Part shown: positions 26,588 through 35,660 of the stretch, one piece after another
Numbering within the stretch: position 1 is the first letter of the stretch
Layout: every line of letters starts with the position of its first letter
DNA from: Streptomyces roseoverticillatus
Lineage (GTDB): Bacteria; Actinomycetota; Actinomycetes; Streptomycetales; Streptomycetaceae
Length of the DNA: 64,000 nucleotides
Direction of reading: 5' to 3'
Assembly: GCF_000719265.1 (NCBI RefSeq)
Contig: NZ_JOFL01000030.1
Span: 3,791-67,790 of the forward strand
The notes under the pieces: model-generated
What the model was told of the DNA's origin: nothing
The model's database searches: none
Seen by the model: only the letters and a program-made list of their open reading frames with translations
Made by a program: the position numbers and the translations under genes

Positions 26588-27217
26588 CTGAACGCCCGCC
26601 TCGATCACCGTTCCCCTCTCGTGTTCGACACACGTGAGCTGGGCCGGCGTCCCGGTGCGCTGAAGCGGCTCTCCCGCTCCGTCCCGGCCCCCGATCACCT
26701 CGGTATCGAGGTCATCTCCGTGGCCGAGGGCGCGACCGTCGAGCTCGACCTCCGACTGGAGTCGGTCATGGAAGGGGTGCTTGTCACAGGCACCGCCCGT
26801 GCACCGCTCACCGGGGAGTGCGTAAGGTGTCTGGAGCCGCTCGAGCGAGAGCTCGAAGTGGACTTCCAGGAGATGTACTCCTACCCCGACGCCGATGACC
26901 GGAGCCGCCCCGCGGATACCGGCGACGACGCCGAGGAAGACGAAGAGGACATGCTCTTTCTCGAGGCCGACTTGTTCGACCTCGAACCCGTGCTGCGTGA
27001 CGCGGTGGTGCTCGCACTGCCGCTGCAGCCGGTGTGCCAGGAAGACTGCCCCGGCCTGTGCTCCGAATGCGGCGCACGGCTGGCGGACGACCCGGACCAC
27101 CACCACGAGACCGTCGACATTCGTTGGGCGGCACTGCAGGGACTCGCCGGTTCCGACCAGGACGGCGAGAAGGACAACGCACCCCGCTCCGTCGGGGATG
27201 ACTCACAGGAGAAGTAG
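26588..27217 (+). CDS. yceD: YceD/DUF177 family protein, linked to 23S rRNA and L32
   Basis: 209 residues. DUF177 (YceD) proteins are needed for 23S rRNA accumulation in some bacteria and are nearly always encoded just before L32. The conserved elements are [61 protein letters not shown] in part, and a C-terminal [16 protein letters not shown] with four cysteines that suggests a zinc site. The start is uncertain: the family N-terminus fits a CTG at 26588 with AGGA 4 bases upstream, because no ATG, GTG or TTG in frame has a ribosome binding site. An acidic stretch ([12 protein letters not shown]) lies in the middle. Confidence 0.88.
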   Translation: MNARLDHRSPLVFDTRELGRRPGALKRLSRSVPAPDHLGIEVISVAEGATVELDLRLESVMEGVLVTGTARAPLTGECVRCLEPLERELEVDFQEMYSYPDADDRSRPADTGDDAEEDEEDMLFLEADLFDLEPVLRDAVVLALPLQPVCQEDCPGLCSECGARLADDPDHHHETVDIRWAALQGLAGSDQDGEKDNAPRSVGDDSQEK

Positions 27218-27219
27218 CC

Positions 27220-27393
27220 GTGGCTGTTCCGAAGCGGAAGATGTCGCGCAGCAACACGCGCCACCGCCGGTCGCAGTGGAAGGCTGCGGTCACCCCCCTG
27301 GTGGCGTGCGAGCGCTGCCACGAGCCGAAGCAGCAGCACATCGCGTGCCCGAGCTGCGGCACCTACAACAAGCGCCAGGTCCTCGAGGTCTGA
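27220..27393 (+). CDS. rpmF: 50S ribosomal protein L32, zinc-binding form
   Basis: 57 residues: [20 protein letters not shown] at the start (read from GTG), with C30/C33 and C43/C46 forming the zinc ribbon. GTG at 27220 is two bases after the yceD stop, and AGGAGAA (27207-27213) provides the ribosome binding site. rnc follows 19 bases later. Confidence 0.97.
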   Translation: MAVPKRKMSRSNTRHRRSQWKAAVTPLVACERCHEPKQQHIACPSCGTYNKRQVLEV

Positions 27394-27412
27394 TCGGCGG
27401 GTGACAGGCTTC

Positions 27413-28267
27413 ATGTCAGACGCCACTACGCCGAAGAGGGCGCCGGCGGACACGGCCTCGTCTCACACGCTTCTGGAAGGGCGGCTCGGGTACAGACTCG
27501 AGACCGCCCTTCTGGTGCGTGCGCTGACCCACCGTTCCTACGCGTACGAGAACGGCGGTCTGCCGACCAACGAGCGCCTGGAGTTCCTCGGGGACTCCGT
27601 GCTGGGCCTCGTGGTCACGGACACGCTCTACCGCATCCACCCCGACCTGCCCGAGGGTCAGCTGGCCAAGCTGCGGGCCGCGGTGGTCAACTCCCGTGCA
27701 CTGGCGGAGGTCGGCCGCGGGCTCGACCTCGGCTCCTTCATCCGGCTCGGCCGCGGTGAAGAGGGCACGGGCGGCCGCAACAAGGCGTCCATCCTCGCGG
27801 ACACCCTTGAAGCGGTGATCGGTGCGGTCTACCTCGACCAGGGCCTGGAGGCCGCTGCCGAGCTCGTCCACCGGCTCTTCGATCCCCTGATCGAAAAGTC
27901 CTCGAATCTCGGCGCCGGCCTGGACTGGAAGACCAGCCTCCAGGAGCTGACCGCGACGGAGGGACTCGGCGTGCCCGAGTACCTGGTCTCCGAGACCGGT
28001 CCCGACCACGAGAAGACCTTCACGGCTGCTGCCCGCGTCGGTGGTGTCGCGTACGGCACCGGCACCGGCCGCAGCAAGAAGGAAGCGGAGCAGCAGGCGG
28101 CCGAGGCCGCCTGGCGCGCCATCCACGAGGCGGCCGAAGCTCGCGCTGCTGCCGCCAAGAAGGCCGAGGCCGCACAGCCGGCCGACGCCGGGAAGGCCGA
28201 GGCCGCCAAGGCCGAAGCCGTGGAGCAGGCCGGGGCCGAGGCCCCCGAGGCCGGCACCGCATCCTGA
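27413..28267 (+). CDS. rnc: Ribonuclease III (AbsB)
   Basis: 284 residues. The RNase III catalytic domain covers about 20-165, with the signature [14 protein letters not shown] at 53-66 (acidic residues E57 and D61). The double-stranded RNA-binding domain covers about 175-245 ([34 protein letters not shown]). A 40-residue Ala/Glu/Lys tail follows. It processes rRNA; in S. coelicolor the orthologue absB is a global regulator of antibiotic genes. ATG 27413 is chosen, with GTG 27401 possible. Confidence 0.96.
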   Translation: MSDATTPKRAPADTASSHTLLEGRLGYRLETALLVRALTHRSYAYENGGLPTNERLEFLGDSVLGLVVTDTLYRIHPDLPEGQLAKLRAAVVNSRALAEVGRGLDLGSFIRLGRGEEGTGGRNKASILADTLEAVIGAVYLDQGLEAAAELVHRLFDPLIEKSSNLGAGLDWKTSLQELTATEGLGVPEYLVSETGPDHEKTFTAAARVGGVAYGTGTGRSKKEAEQQAAEAAWRAIHEAAEARAAAAKKAEAAQPADAGKAEAAKAEAVEQAGAEAPEAGTAS

Positions 28268-28278
28268 CGCACACGTCC

Positions 28279-28322
28279 CCGAACGCCGGGCGGGCCTGAC
28301 TCCAGGCCCGCCCGGCGTTCGG
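28279..28322 (+). terminator. Terminator after rnc
   Basis: A 20-bp perfect stem (core arms GAACGCCGGGCGGGCCTG and complement) with an ACTC loop, 12 bases past the rnc stop. Confidence 0.88.
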
Positions 28323-28423
28323 CGAATGTGCCGCCGTACGCGAGCAGCCGCCCGTACGTAAGTACCGGCATCCGGAGTACCGGCCGCCTCATGCGCGGCC
28401 GCCCCATGCGCTGGAGGAGCACC

Positions 28424-29311
28424 GTGCCCGAACTGCCCGAGGTCGAGGTCGTACGCCGCGGCCTGGAGCGCTGGGTCTGCGGCCGCACCGTGGCCGCCGT
28501 CGACGTACTCCACCCCCGCGCCATCCGCCGGCACCTCGCCGGTCCCGGCGACTTCGCCGCCCAGCTCACCGGCCGCCGCCTCGGCACGGCCAGTCGGCGC
28601 GGCAAGTACTTGTGGCTGCCTCTGGAGACGCAGGGCCCTACGGGGCCCGACCGTGCGATCCTCGCCCACCTCGGGATGAGCGGCCAGCTCCTCGTCCAGC
28701 CGCATGAGGCCCCCGACGAGAAGCACCTGCGCATCCGTATCCGCTTCGCCGACGACGCCGGCACGGAGCTGCGCTTCGTCGACCAACGCACTTTCGGCGG
28801 GCTCTCCCTGCACGACACGGTGCCCGGGGACCCCGAGGGGCTCCCCGACGTCATCGCGCACATCGCCCGCGACCCCCTGGACCCCGCCTTCGACGAGGCG
28901 GCCTTCCACGCGGCCCTGCGCCGGCGCCGTACGACCATCAAGCGCGCCCTGCTCGACCAGTCACTGATCAGCGGGGTCGGCAACATTTACGCCGACGAGG
29001 CGCTGTGGCGCTCCAGGCTGCACTACGACCGCCCCACCGCGACCCTGACCCGGCCGCGCAGCGCCGAGCTGCTCACGCACATCCGCGAGGTCATGAACGA
29101 GGCCCTCGCCGTCGGCGGCACCAGCTTCGACAGCCTCTACGTCAATGTGAACGGAGAGTCCGGCTACTTCGACCGCTCGCTGGACGCGTACGGGCGCGAG
29201 GACGAGCCGTGCCGCCGCTGCGGTACCGCCATGCGCCGCTGCCCCTGGATGAACCGCTCCAGCTACTTCTGCCCCCGCTGCCAGCGCCCCCCGCGCCCGC
29301 ACGCCGCCTAG
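28424..29311 (+). CDS. mutM: Formamidopyrimidine-DNA glycosylase
   Basis: 295 residues. Removes 8-oxoguanine and cleaves the strand. The catalytic N-terminal Pro-Glu ([14 protein letters not shown] after the start codon) is intact, and the H2TH region is present ([27 protein letters not shown]). The zinc finger has the correct Cx2Cx16Cx2C spacing ([20 protein letters not shown] to CPRC). GTG 28424 follows GGAGGAG (28413-28419), and the processed protein must start at Pro2, which fixes the start. A GCATGAGGC copy (28702) encodes part of [10 protein letters not shown]. Confidence 0.97.
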   Translation: MPELPEVEVVRRGLERWVCGRTVAAVDVLHPRAIRRHLAGPGDFAAQLTGRRLGTASRRGKYLWLPLETQGPTGPDRAILAHLGMSGQLLVQPHEAPDEKHLRIRIRFADDAGTELRFVDQRTFGGLSLHDTVPGDPEGLPDVIAHIARDPLDPAFDEAAFHAALRRRRTTIKRALLDQSLISGVGNIYADEALWRSRLHYDRPTATLTRPRSAELLTHIREVMNEALAVGGTSFDSLYVNVNGESGYFDRSLDAYGREDEPCRRCGTAMRRCPWMNRSSYFCPRCQRPPRPHAA

Positions 29312-29399
29312 CAGCGCCAGGCCGGAAGGGCCGCGGCGCGCACCCCCGGGTGCCGGGGCGCGCGAGACTTCGGTGGCCGGCCGGTGGCGGGAAGCCCCG

Positions 29400-30473
29400 T
29401 CAGTAGCCGAAGTCCTGCGTCCACCAGGGGCCGCTCCCGCTGGTGTTCAGCCCGATGCCGAGCGTCCGGTACTCGCCGTTGAGGATGTTCGCGCGGTGCC
29501 CTGCGCTGTGCATCCAGGCCTCCATGACGGCGCGGGCGTCGGGATGGCCCCGGGCGATGTTCTCCCCGCCCAGGTTCCGGATGCCGTGCTTGGCCGCCCG
29601 GTCCCAGGGGGTGCGGCCGTCCGGGTCCGTGTGGCTGAAGAATCCCCGTTGCGCCATGTCGTCACTGAACGACTGGGCGAGCCTCGTCAGTTGGGCGCTT
29701 GCCCGCAGAGGCCGGCAGCCCGCCTTGGCGCGCTCCTGATTGACCAGGGCGAGCAACTGCTGTGCCATCGCCGGGTACATGCTGGCCTGTTCGGCCGCGC
29801 TCTCCCGGCCCGTCAGCTGCGCATGACCGGCGGCCTGGGCCTGGTCTTGGGCCTGTGCCTGTGCCTGTGCGCGGGCCGAAGGGTCCGTGCCGTTGTCGTC
29901 CGGGGCGTCGGCGGGGGGCGCCCCACGCGGGTCCTCGGAGCCGGTGCCCGCCTCATGCGGCTCCCCGGGGCCGGGAGCGGTGGCGGAAGGCGCTGCCGAG
30001 GGCGTGGCAGGCGCGGACGGTGCGGCCGGCGCCGAGGCGGCCACGGGCGCCGCGGTGTCCGCCCGGGGCGCATGGGGCCGCTCGGCATTGCGGCTCACGT
30101 GCGGTTGCCCCCGGCCGGGCCCGGCGCCGTCCGGCAGAGCGAACTCGACGGGCGGCTCGTCCGTGCGCACCTGCCGGTCCCCGCTGCCGTCACTGCCGAG
30201 CTGGAGGGTGCCGCCGCCGGAGAAGAGACCGGAGGTCATGGCGACCACGCCCATGGCCATCGCGGCGGACGCGCCCAGCAGGCCCGTCCGTACCGGTGTC
30301 CTCACCCGGCTGCGGGCTGGCCGACGGGAGCCCGGGGGCCGTGACCCGGCCGCCGGGCCGCCGGGTTCGTCAGGGGGGCCGGACTCCGGGGCGCCGTGCG
30401 TCCCCCCGGCTGCCGGGGGAGCGGGGACGGGGCTGCCTGCGGTCCGCGGGCCAGAGCGTCGGTGGCGACCCAT
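29400..30473 (-). CDS. Secreted or membrane-anchored CAP-domain protein
   Basis: 357 residues. A Pro/Gly-rich cytoplasmic head (1-60) is followed by a single hydrophobic segment (about 64-86), then a long Pro/Ala/Ser-rich linker with an unusual Ala-Gln repeat (RAQAQAQAQDQAQA, about 200). A C-terminal CAP/SCP domain spans about 230-357, with LVNQERAKAGCRPL, FFSHTDPDGRTPWDRA, GENIARGHPDARAVMEAWMHSAGHRANIL and WTQDFGY at the end. The CAP His and Glu residues are present. The extracellular role is unknown; bacterial CAP proteins are found at cell walls. It is convergent with mutM and divergent from acyP. Confidence 0.88.
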   Translation of the reverse strand: MGRHRRSGPRTAGSPVPAPPAAGGTHGAPESGPPDEPGGPAAGSRPPGSRRPARSRVRTPVRTGLLGASAAMAMGVVAMTSGLFSGGGTLQLGSDGSGDRQVRTDEPPVEFALPDGAGPGRGQPHVSRNAERPHAPRADTAAPVAASAPAAPSAPATPSAAPSATAPGPGEPHEAGTGSEDPRGAPPADAPDDNGTDPSARAQAQAQAQDQAQAAGHAQLTGRESAAEQASMYPAMAQQLLALVNQERAKAGCRPLRASAQLTRLAQSFSDDMAQRGFFSHTDPDGRTPWDRAAKHGIRNLGGENIARGHPDARAVMEAWMHSAGHRANILNGEYRTLGIGLNTSGSGPWWTQDFGY

Positions 30474-30603
30474 CCGCTGCCTTCCTTACGTGTTCGGCTC
30501 GGTGTGCGTCACTCGTACGGGGCGACCTGTCGACCGGCGACTGTACGGCAATAGATGAGGGGTCGAAGTGCTGATTATGCAATTGGCCGGTTAGCGTGCA
30601 GAC

Positions 30604-30885
30604 ATGAACGAGAATGTCCGTCTCACGGCGTGGGTCCGTGGACATGTGCAAGGTGTCGGCTTCCGGTGGTTCGCGCGGGAGAACGCTTTGCGGATCGGAG
30701 CGCTGGCCGGCTTCGCGTCGAATCTCTCCGACGGCCGGGTCCAGATCGTCGCGGAAGGCTCGCGCGAGGGATGCGAACTTCTGCTCGATTGGTTGCGGAC
30801 GGGCGACACGCCCGGGCGGGTGGACGGGGTCACCGAGATCTGGGGTGACCCGCGGGGCGGATATGACGGGTTCGAGATCCGCTGA
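30604..30885 (+). CDS. acyP: Acylphosphatase
   Basis: 93 residues. Hydrolyses acyl phosphates. The catalytic Arg21 ([13 protein letters not shown]) and Asn40 ([17 protein letters not shown]) are both present. In Streptomyces and mycobacteria it commonly lies between mutM and smc. ATG 30604. Confidence 0.95.
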   Translation: MNENVRLTAWVRGHVQGVGFRWFARENALRIGALAGFASNLSDGRVQIVAEGSREGCELLLDWLRTGDTPGRVDGVTEIWGDPRGGYDGFEIR

Positions 30886-31352
30886 TGGGTCCGCCGGTAT
30901 AACGGTTCGGAAAACGGAAAACCGTCCAGGACGGGATCGGGAGGGGATCAGGAGGGGACCGGGAGGGGCGCGCGGGGGCCGTGAAGAACGGGTGTGAAGG
31001 GCCGCGATGACCTTAGTGATATGCCGCTGGCATATGCGAAGGGCAGAAATTCCCTGATGGTTGCCAAGACGGTCCCAGCGTGGAAGGCTGCGAGGCAACG
31101 GATGATCTCCATGCCCCTTCGGGCCCCGGCAGAGTTCGGCGCCGCGCACCTACCGCCGCACCCCCTGGGACGCCCGCGGATACGGGGTGTGATCGTGTTG
31201 ACCGTCAAACCTTTTGGTGAGACTCTGGAAGCCCCGCGCACCTTAGCTGTTTGGCATTGAAGACTGCAGTAGCGATGGCAGACACCGCGGGTGCGAATCC
31301 CTCACGACCCACACCGCTTCGGTCGGTCACTCAGTGTGGAGGACCATCCATC
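30886..31352. promoter_or_regulatory. 467-bp intergenic region with a probable structured leader
   Basis: No convincing gene. An AT-rich patch holds a perfect inverted repeat ATATGCC-GCT-GGCATAT (31019-31035). Downstream, 31198-31260 carries a TTGACC -35-like box. The leader at 31265-31345 includes GATGGCAGACACCGCGGG and GGGTGCGAATCCC, which look like pieces of a tRNA D-arm and T-arm. CCACAC at about 31308 can pair with GTGTGG just before the GGAGGA ribosome binding site of the next gene, so translation could be controlled by RNA structure. Inference only. Confidence 0.35.
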
Positions 31353-31559
31353 ATGGCAAAGGCGCTTCTCGGTTACGTCGGCGGCTCCGACCCCCGAGTC
31401 CTCGCCGAGATGCGACGGCTTCAGCAGCGTGTCCAGGACCTCGAATCCGAGCTCATCCGGATGCAGGCCGAGAATGACGCGCTGTCTGCCGCCGCTCACC
31501 ACGGCGACTCGCTGCTCGACAGCATCGACGTTTCCAAGGCGGAGCCTGCGCTCGCCTGA
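31353..31559 (+). CDS. Small coiled-coil protein of unknown function upstream of smc
   Basis: 68 residues, MAKALLGYVGGSDPRVLAEM then a heptad-rich helix LQQRVQDLESELIRMQAENDAL and a polar tail. GGAGGA at 31338-31343 sits 9 bases before ATG 31353. The gene is followed by a UUCG terminator. Conserved at this position in Streptomyces as I recall; function unknown. The coiled coil suggests dimerisation. Confidence 0.78.
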   Translation: MAKALLGYVGGSDPRVLAEMRRLQQRVQDLESELIRMQAENDALSAAAHHGDSLLDSIDVSKAEPALA

Positions 31560-31616
31560 CCGGAGGCCCTGCCCCGGGGGCCGGTCGGGCTGCACTGTCA
31601 GCCGCTTGAGAGTTGC

Positions 31617-31638
31617 AAGGGACGCTTCGGCGTCCCTT
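31617..31638 (+). terminator. Terminator with UUCG loop
   Basis: AAGGGACGC-TTCG-GCGTCCCTT, a 9-bp perfect stem 58 bases past the small coiled-coil gene. The following 70 bases are AT-rich and may carry the smc promoter. Confidence 0.85.
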
Positions 31639-31828
31639 CGTCATTTCCGATCATCATATGGTCGCGGTATTTCCAGTGATTGCGGCTATTTTTTCCCACT
31701 TTTCGGTGCGCTCTTAACGACTGATGTGCCCTGCCCCTTCCCGGGTGAAACCCTTTGCGGCGGCACGGCGCGCCAGCACCCCGTCCGGGACGGTGCCCGG
31801 AGAGGGCCGGGCGGTAGAGTCCTTCCGC

Positions 31829-34800
31829 GTGCACCTCAAGAGCCTGACCCTGCGGGGGTTCAAATCCTTCGCCTCCGCGACGACCCTGCGCTTCGAGCCC
31901 GGGATCACCTGCGTCGTGGGGCCCAACGGCTCCGGCAAGTCCAATGTCGTCGACGCCCTCTCCTGGGTCATGGGCGAGCAGGGGGCCAAGTCCCTGCGCG
32001 GCGGCAAGATGGAAGACGTGATCTTCGCCGGGACGACCGGCCGCCCGCCGCTGGGCCGCGCCGAGGTCTCCCTCACGATCGACAACTCCGACGGCGCCCT
32101 GCCGATCGACTACGCCGAGGTCACCATCACGCGGATCATGTTCCGCAACGGGGGCAGCGAGTACCAGCTCAACGGCGACACCTGCCGGCTCCTCGACATC
32201 CAGGAGCTCCTCTCGGACTCCGGCATCGGCCGCGAGATGCACGTCATCGTCGGCCAGGGACAGCTCGACTCCGTCCTGCACGCCGACCCGGCCGGCCGCC
32301 GGGCCTTCATCGAAGAGGCGGCGGGCGTCCTCAAGCACCGCAAGCGCAAGGAGAAGGCGCTCCGCAAGCTCGACGCGATGCGCGCCAACCTCGCCCGCGT
32401 CCAGGACCTCACCGACGAACTGCGGCGGCAGCTCAAGCCGCTCGGCCGGCAGGCCGCGGTCGCCCGCCGCGCCGCCGTCATCCAAGCCGACCTGCGCGAC
32501 GCCCGTCTGAGGCTCCTCGCCGACGACCTCGTGACCCTCCGGGAGGCGCTGCGCACCGAACTCGCGGACGAGGCCGCGCTCAAGGCCCGCAAGGACGCCG
32601 CCGAGGCCGAGATGCAGACCGCGCTCCAGCGTGAGGCGGCCCTGGAGGAGCAGGTGCGGGCGCTCACCCCGCGCCTGGCCGGCGCCCAGCAGACCTGGTA
32701 CGAGCTCTCCCGCCTCGCAGAGCGGGTACGGGGCACGATCGGCCTCGCCGACGCGCGCGTCACCAGCGCGACGTCCGCCCCTGCCGAGGAACGGCGCGGC
32801 CGCGACCCGGAGGACCTGGAGCGCGAGGCGGCCCGCATCCGCGAGCAGGAGGCCGAACTGGAGGCCGCCCTGGAGGCGGCGAGCCGCGCCCTGGAGGACA
32901 CCAGCGAGCACCGTGCCGCCCTGGAGCGGCAGCTGGCGGACGAGGAACGCCGCCTCAGGGACGCCGCCCGGGCCATCGCCGATCACCGCGAGGAGCTCGC
33001 CCGGCTCCAGGGACGCGTCACCGCCGCCCGTAGCCGCGCCGCCTCCGCACAGTCCGAGATCGACCGGCTGGTCACCGCGCGCGACGAAGCCCGGGAGCGC
33101 GCGGCCGCCGCTCAGGAGGAGTACGAGCGGCAGCAGGCGGAAGTCGCGGGGCTCGACGCCGGGGACGCCGAACTGGCGAGCAGGCACGAGGCCGCCAAGG
33201 CGGAACTCACGGCAGCGGAAGCCGCACTGACCGAGGCCCGCGAGGAGGCCACCGCCATCGAACGCCGCCGTGCGGCCACCGGCGCACGCCGCGACGCGCT
33301 CGCCCTGGGGCTGCGCCGCAAGGACGGCACGGGGGCGTTGCTGGCCGCGCAGGATCGTTTGTCCGGACTGCTGGGCCCGGCAGCCGCACTGCTGACCGTC
33401 GCGCCCGGATACGAACTGCCGGTCGCCGCCGCTCTCGGAGCCGCCGCCGACGCACTCGCGGTCACGGACACCGCCACGGCTGCCGAGGCGCTGAGGCTGC
33501 TCCGTAAACAGGACGCGGGGCGGGCGGCGCTCGTGGTGGCACCGGGCCTGGAACGTGGCGCGGCGCAGAGTGACGGCCCCGTGCCGTCGCCCGCACGGGG
33601 CCCGCAGGGCGCCGCCCCATGCGGGCCCCGCCCCGCCCTCGAACTCGTCGACGGCCCCGCCCCCGTCGTCGGCGCCGTCCGTGCCCTGCTGCGCGACGTC
33701 ATGGTCGTCGCGACGCTGGAAGACGCCGAAGAACTGGTCGCCGAGCGTCCCGGGGCGGTCGCCGTGACCGCCGAAGGCGACCTTCTCGGGGCCCACTTCG
33801 CCCAGGGCGGCTCCGGCGGCGCACCGAGCCTCCTGGAGGTCCAGGCGGCCGTCGACGAGGCCACCGCCGAACTGGCCGACCTGGACGCACGGTGCGCCGT
33901 CCTGCAGACCGCCCAGCGCGACGCCGCCGCACGGCGCGCCGAGTGCGCCGCACGCGTGGAGGAGCTGGCCGCCCTGCGCAGCGCCGCCGACCGGGAGAAG
34001 TCCCAGGTCGCTCAGGCCCTCGGTCGGCTCGGCGGGCAGGCGCGCGCCGCGGCCGACGAGGCCGGCCGGACCGCCGCGGCCGTGACCCGCGCCGAGGAGG
34101 CCCTCGCGCGGGCCGGTGAAGAAGCCGAGGAGCTCGCCGAACGGCTGGCCGTGGCCGAGGAGGCCGCCCCGGGGGAGGGAGCCGGCGAGCCCGACACCTC
34201 CGTACGGGACCGGCTCGCCGCCGACGGCGCCAACGCCCGGCAGACCGAGATGGAGGCGCGGCTCCAGGTCCGTACGCACGAGGAGCGCGTCAAGGCCCTC
34301 GCGGGCCGGGCGGACGGCCTGGACCGCGCGGCCCGCGCCGAGCGCGAGGCCCGCGCCCGAGCGGAGCAGCGCCGCCTCAGGCTGCAGCATGAGGCCCGGG
34401 TCGCCGCGGCCGTCGCGTCCGGCGCCCGGCAGCTCCTCGCGCACGTCGAGGTCTCCCTCGTGCGCGCCGACGAGGAGAGGCGCCACGCGGAGGAGGCGAA
34501 GTCCGTCCGGGAGCGGGAGCTCGTCGCCGAGCGCAACCGGGGCCGCGAGCTGAAGGGCGAGCTGGACAAGCTCACCGACTCGGTGCACAAGGGCGAAGTG
34601 CTCGGCGCGGAGAAGCGGCTGCGCATCGAGCAGCTGGAGGCAAGGGCCCTGGAGGAACTCGGCGTCGAACCCGCGGGCCTGGTCGCGGAGTACGGGCCGG
34701 ACCAGCCCGTACCGCCGTCCCCGCCGGCCGAGGGCGAGGAACTGCCGGAGGACCCGGACCACCCCAGGAACCGGCCCGCCCCGTACGTCCGCGAAGAGCA

Positions 34801-35434
34801 GGAGAAGCGGCTGCGGTCCGCCGAGCGCGCCTACCAGCAGCTGGGCAAGGTCAACCCGCTCGCCCTGGAGGAGTTCGCGGCGCTGGAGGAGCGCCACCAG
34901 TTCCTCTCCGAGCAGCTGGAGGACCTCAAGAAGACCCGCAGCGACCTGCTCCAGGTTGTCAAGGACGTCGACAAGCGCGTCGAGGAGGTCTTCACCGAGG
35001 CGTACCGGGACACGGCCCGCGAGTTCGAGGGCGTCTTCTCCCGCCTCTTCCCCGGGGGCGAGGGGCGGCTCGTCCTGACCGACCCGGACGACATGCTGGC
35101 CACCGGCGTGGACGTCGAGGCGCGCCCGCCGGGCAAGAAGGTCAAGCGCCTGTCGCTGCTGTCGGGCGGCGAGCGCTCCCTGACCGCCGTGGCGCTGCTG
35201 GTCGCGATCTTCAAGGCGCGGCCGAGCCCGTTCTACGTGATGGACGAGGTCGAGGCGGCGCTGGACGACACCAACCTCCAGCGGCTGATCGGGATCATGA
35301 AGGAGCTGCAGGAGAGCTCGCAGCTGATCGTGATCACGCACCAGAAGCGGACGATGGAGGTCGCCGACGCCCTGTACGGCGTCTCGATGCAGGGCGACGG
35401 CGTGTCCAAGGTGATCAGCCAGCGACTGCGTTGA
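31829..35434 (+). CDS. smc: Chromosome segregation ATPase SMC
   Basis: 1201 residues. Forms the ScpAB-associated condensin that organises and separates chromosomes, important at sporulation. Walker A GPNGSGKS is at residues 31-38; the ABC signature LSGGERSLTAVALL and Walker B FYVMDEVEAALDD lie near 1108-1140. Two long coiled-coil arms flank the hinge at about 500-680. The hinge carries an unusual low-complexity insert (around 575-600, PSPARGPQGAAPCGPRP) encoded by GCATGGGGC/GCACGGGGC-type repeats. GTG 31829 gives the family start VHLKSLTLRGFKSFA; an upstream in-frame extension is not conserved in type. It is separated from ftsY by two transporters. Confidence 0.97.
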   Translation: MHLKSLTLRGFKSFASATTLRFEPGITCVVGPNGSGKSNVVDALSWVMGEQGAKSLRGGKMEDVIFAGTTGRPPLGRAEVSLTIDNSDGALPIDYAEVTITRIMFRNGGSEYQLNGDTCRLLDIQELLSDSGIGREMHVIVGQGQLDSVLHADPAGRRAFIEEAAGVLKHRKRKEKALRKLDAMRANLARVQDLTDELRRQLKPLGRQAAVARRAAVIQADLRDARLRLLADDLVTLREALRTELADEAALKARKDAAEAEMQTALQREAALEEQVRALTPRLAGAQQTWYELSRLAERVRGTIGLADARVTSATSAPAEERRGRDPEDLEREAARIREQEAELEAALEAASRALEDTSEHRAALERQLADEERRLRDAARAIADHREELARLQGRVTAARSRAASAQSEIDRLVTARDEARERAAAAQEEYERQQAEVAGLDAGDAELASRHEAAKAELTAAEAALTEAREEATAIERRRAATGARRDALALGLRRKDGTGALLAAQDRLSGLLGPAAALLTVAPGYELPVAAALGAAADALAVTDTATAAEALRLLRKQDAGRAALVVAPGLERGAAQSDGPVPSPARGPQGAAPCGPRPALELVDGPAPVVGAVRALLRDVMVVATLEDAEELVAERPGAVAVTAEGDLLGAHFAQGGSGGAPSLLEVQAAVDEATAELADLDARCAVLQTAQRDAAARRAECAARVEELAALRSAADREKSQVAQALGRLGGQARAAADEAGRTAAAVTRAEEALARAGEEAEELAERLAVAEEAAPGEGAGEPDTSVRDRLAADGANARQTEMEARLQVRTHEERVKALAGRADGLDRAARAEREARARAEQRRLRLQHEARVAAAVASGARQLLAHVEVSLVRADEERRHAEEAKSVRERELVAERNRGRELKGELDKLTDSVHKGEVLGAEKRLRIEQLEARALEELGVEPAGLVAEYGPDQPVPPSPPAEGEELPEDPDHPRNRPAPYVREEQEKRLRSAERAYQQLGKVNPLALEEFAALEERHQFLSEQLEDLKKTRSDLLQVVKDVDKRVEEVFTEAYRDTAREFEGVFSRLFPGGEGRLVLTDPDDMLATGVDVEARPPGKKVKRLSLLSGGERSLTAVALLVAIFKARPSPFYVMDEVEAALDDTNLQRLIGIMKELQESSQLIVITHQKRTMEVADALYGVSMQGDGVSKVISQRLR

Positions 35435-35522
35435 TCTTGTTATCCCTGTCGGCTACTTCACTTCTTCAAGTGTTGAACTCAACCTGTGAGATGCCTGCAG
35501 GAAACTTCTTGGTTACGACCTA

Positions 35523-35550
35523 TTGACTTAAGAAAATGAAGACATAGGGT
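35523..35550 (+). promoter_or_regulatory. Strong-looking promoter of the sugar permease gene
   Basis: -35 TTGACT (35523-35528), 16-base spacer, -10 TAGGGT (35545-35550), close to the Streptomyces HrdB consensus. It is set in an AT-rich 140-bp block that starts right after smc. Confidence 0.7.
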
Positions 35551-35568
35551 CTGCAGCGTTGCTAATAC

Positions 35569-35609
35569 CTTCAAGTGGTGGGGCCCCAAGTCCTGTGCCC
35601 CACTTGAAG
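35569..35609. promoter_or_regulatory. Inverted repeat in the permease leader (operator or RNA hairpin)
   Basis: CTTCAAGTGG (35569-35578) and CCACTTGAAG (35600-35609) are exact complements across 21 bases that also contain GGGGC and GCCCC. It begins about 12 bases downstream of the expected transcription start. A related TTCAAGTG occurs at 35465-35472 and a GTTGA/TCAAC palindrome follows it. Confidence 0.6.
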
Positions 35610-35660
35610 GGCCAGCCCCCCCCCACGCCCGGCAGTGCCGCCGGGCCTCAGGAGTACACG

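Noticed and set aside
30994..31260. 88-residue gene upstream of the small coiled-coil gene
   Set aside because: No ribosome binding site, third-position GC is not raised, and it overlaps the AT-rich promoter-like DNA.
31265..31345. A functional tRNA gene
   Set aside because: Only D-arm-like and T-arm-like pieces are present; no acceptor or anticodon stem can be closed.
31598..35341. 1247-residue open frame on the minus strand opposite smc
   Set aside because: It mirrors the codon-position GC bias of smc, has Gly/Ala/Arg/Leu-rich composition without any domain, and smc is unmistakable on the plus strand.
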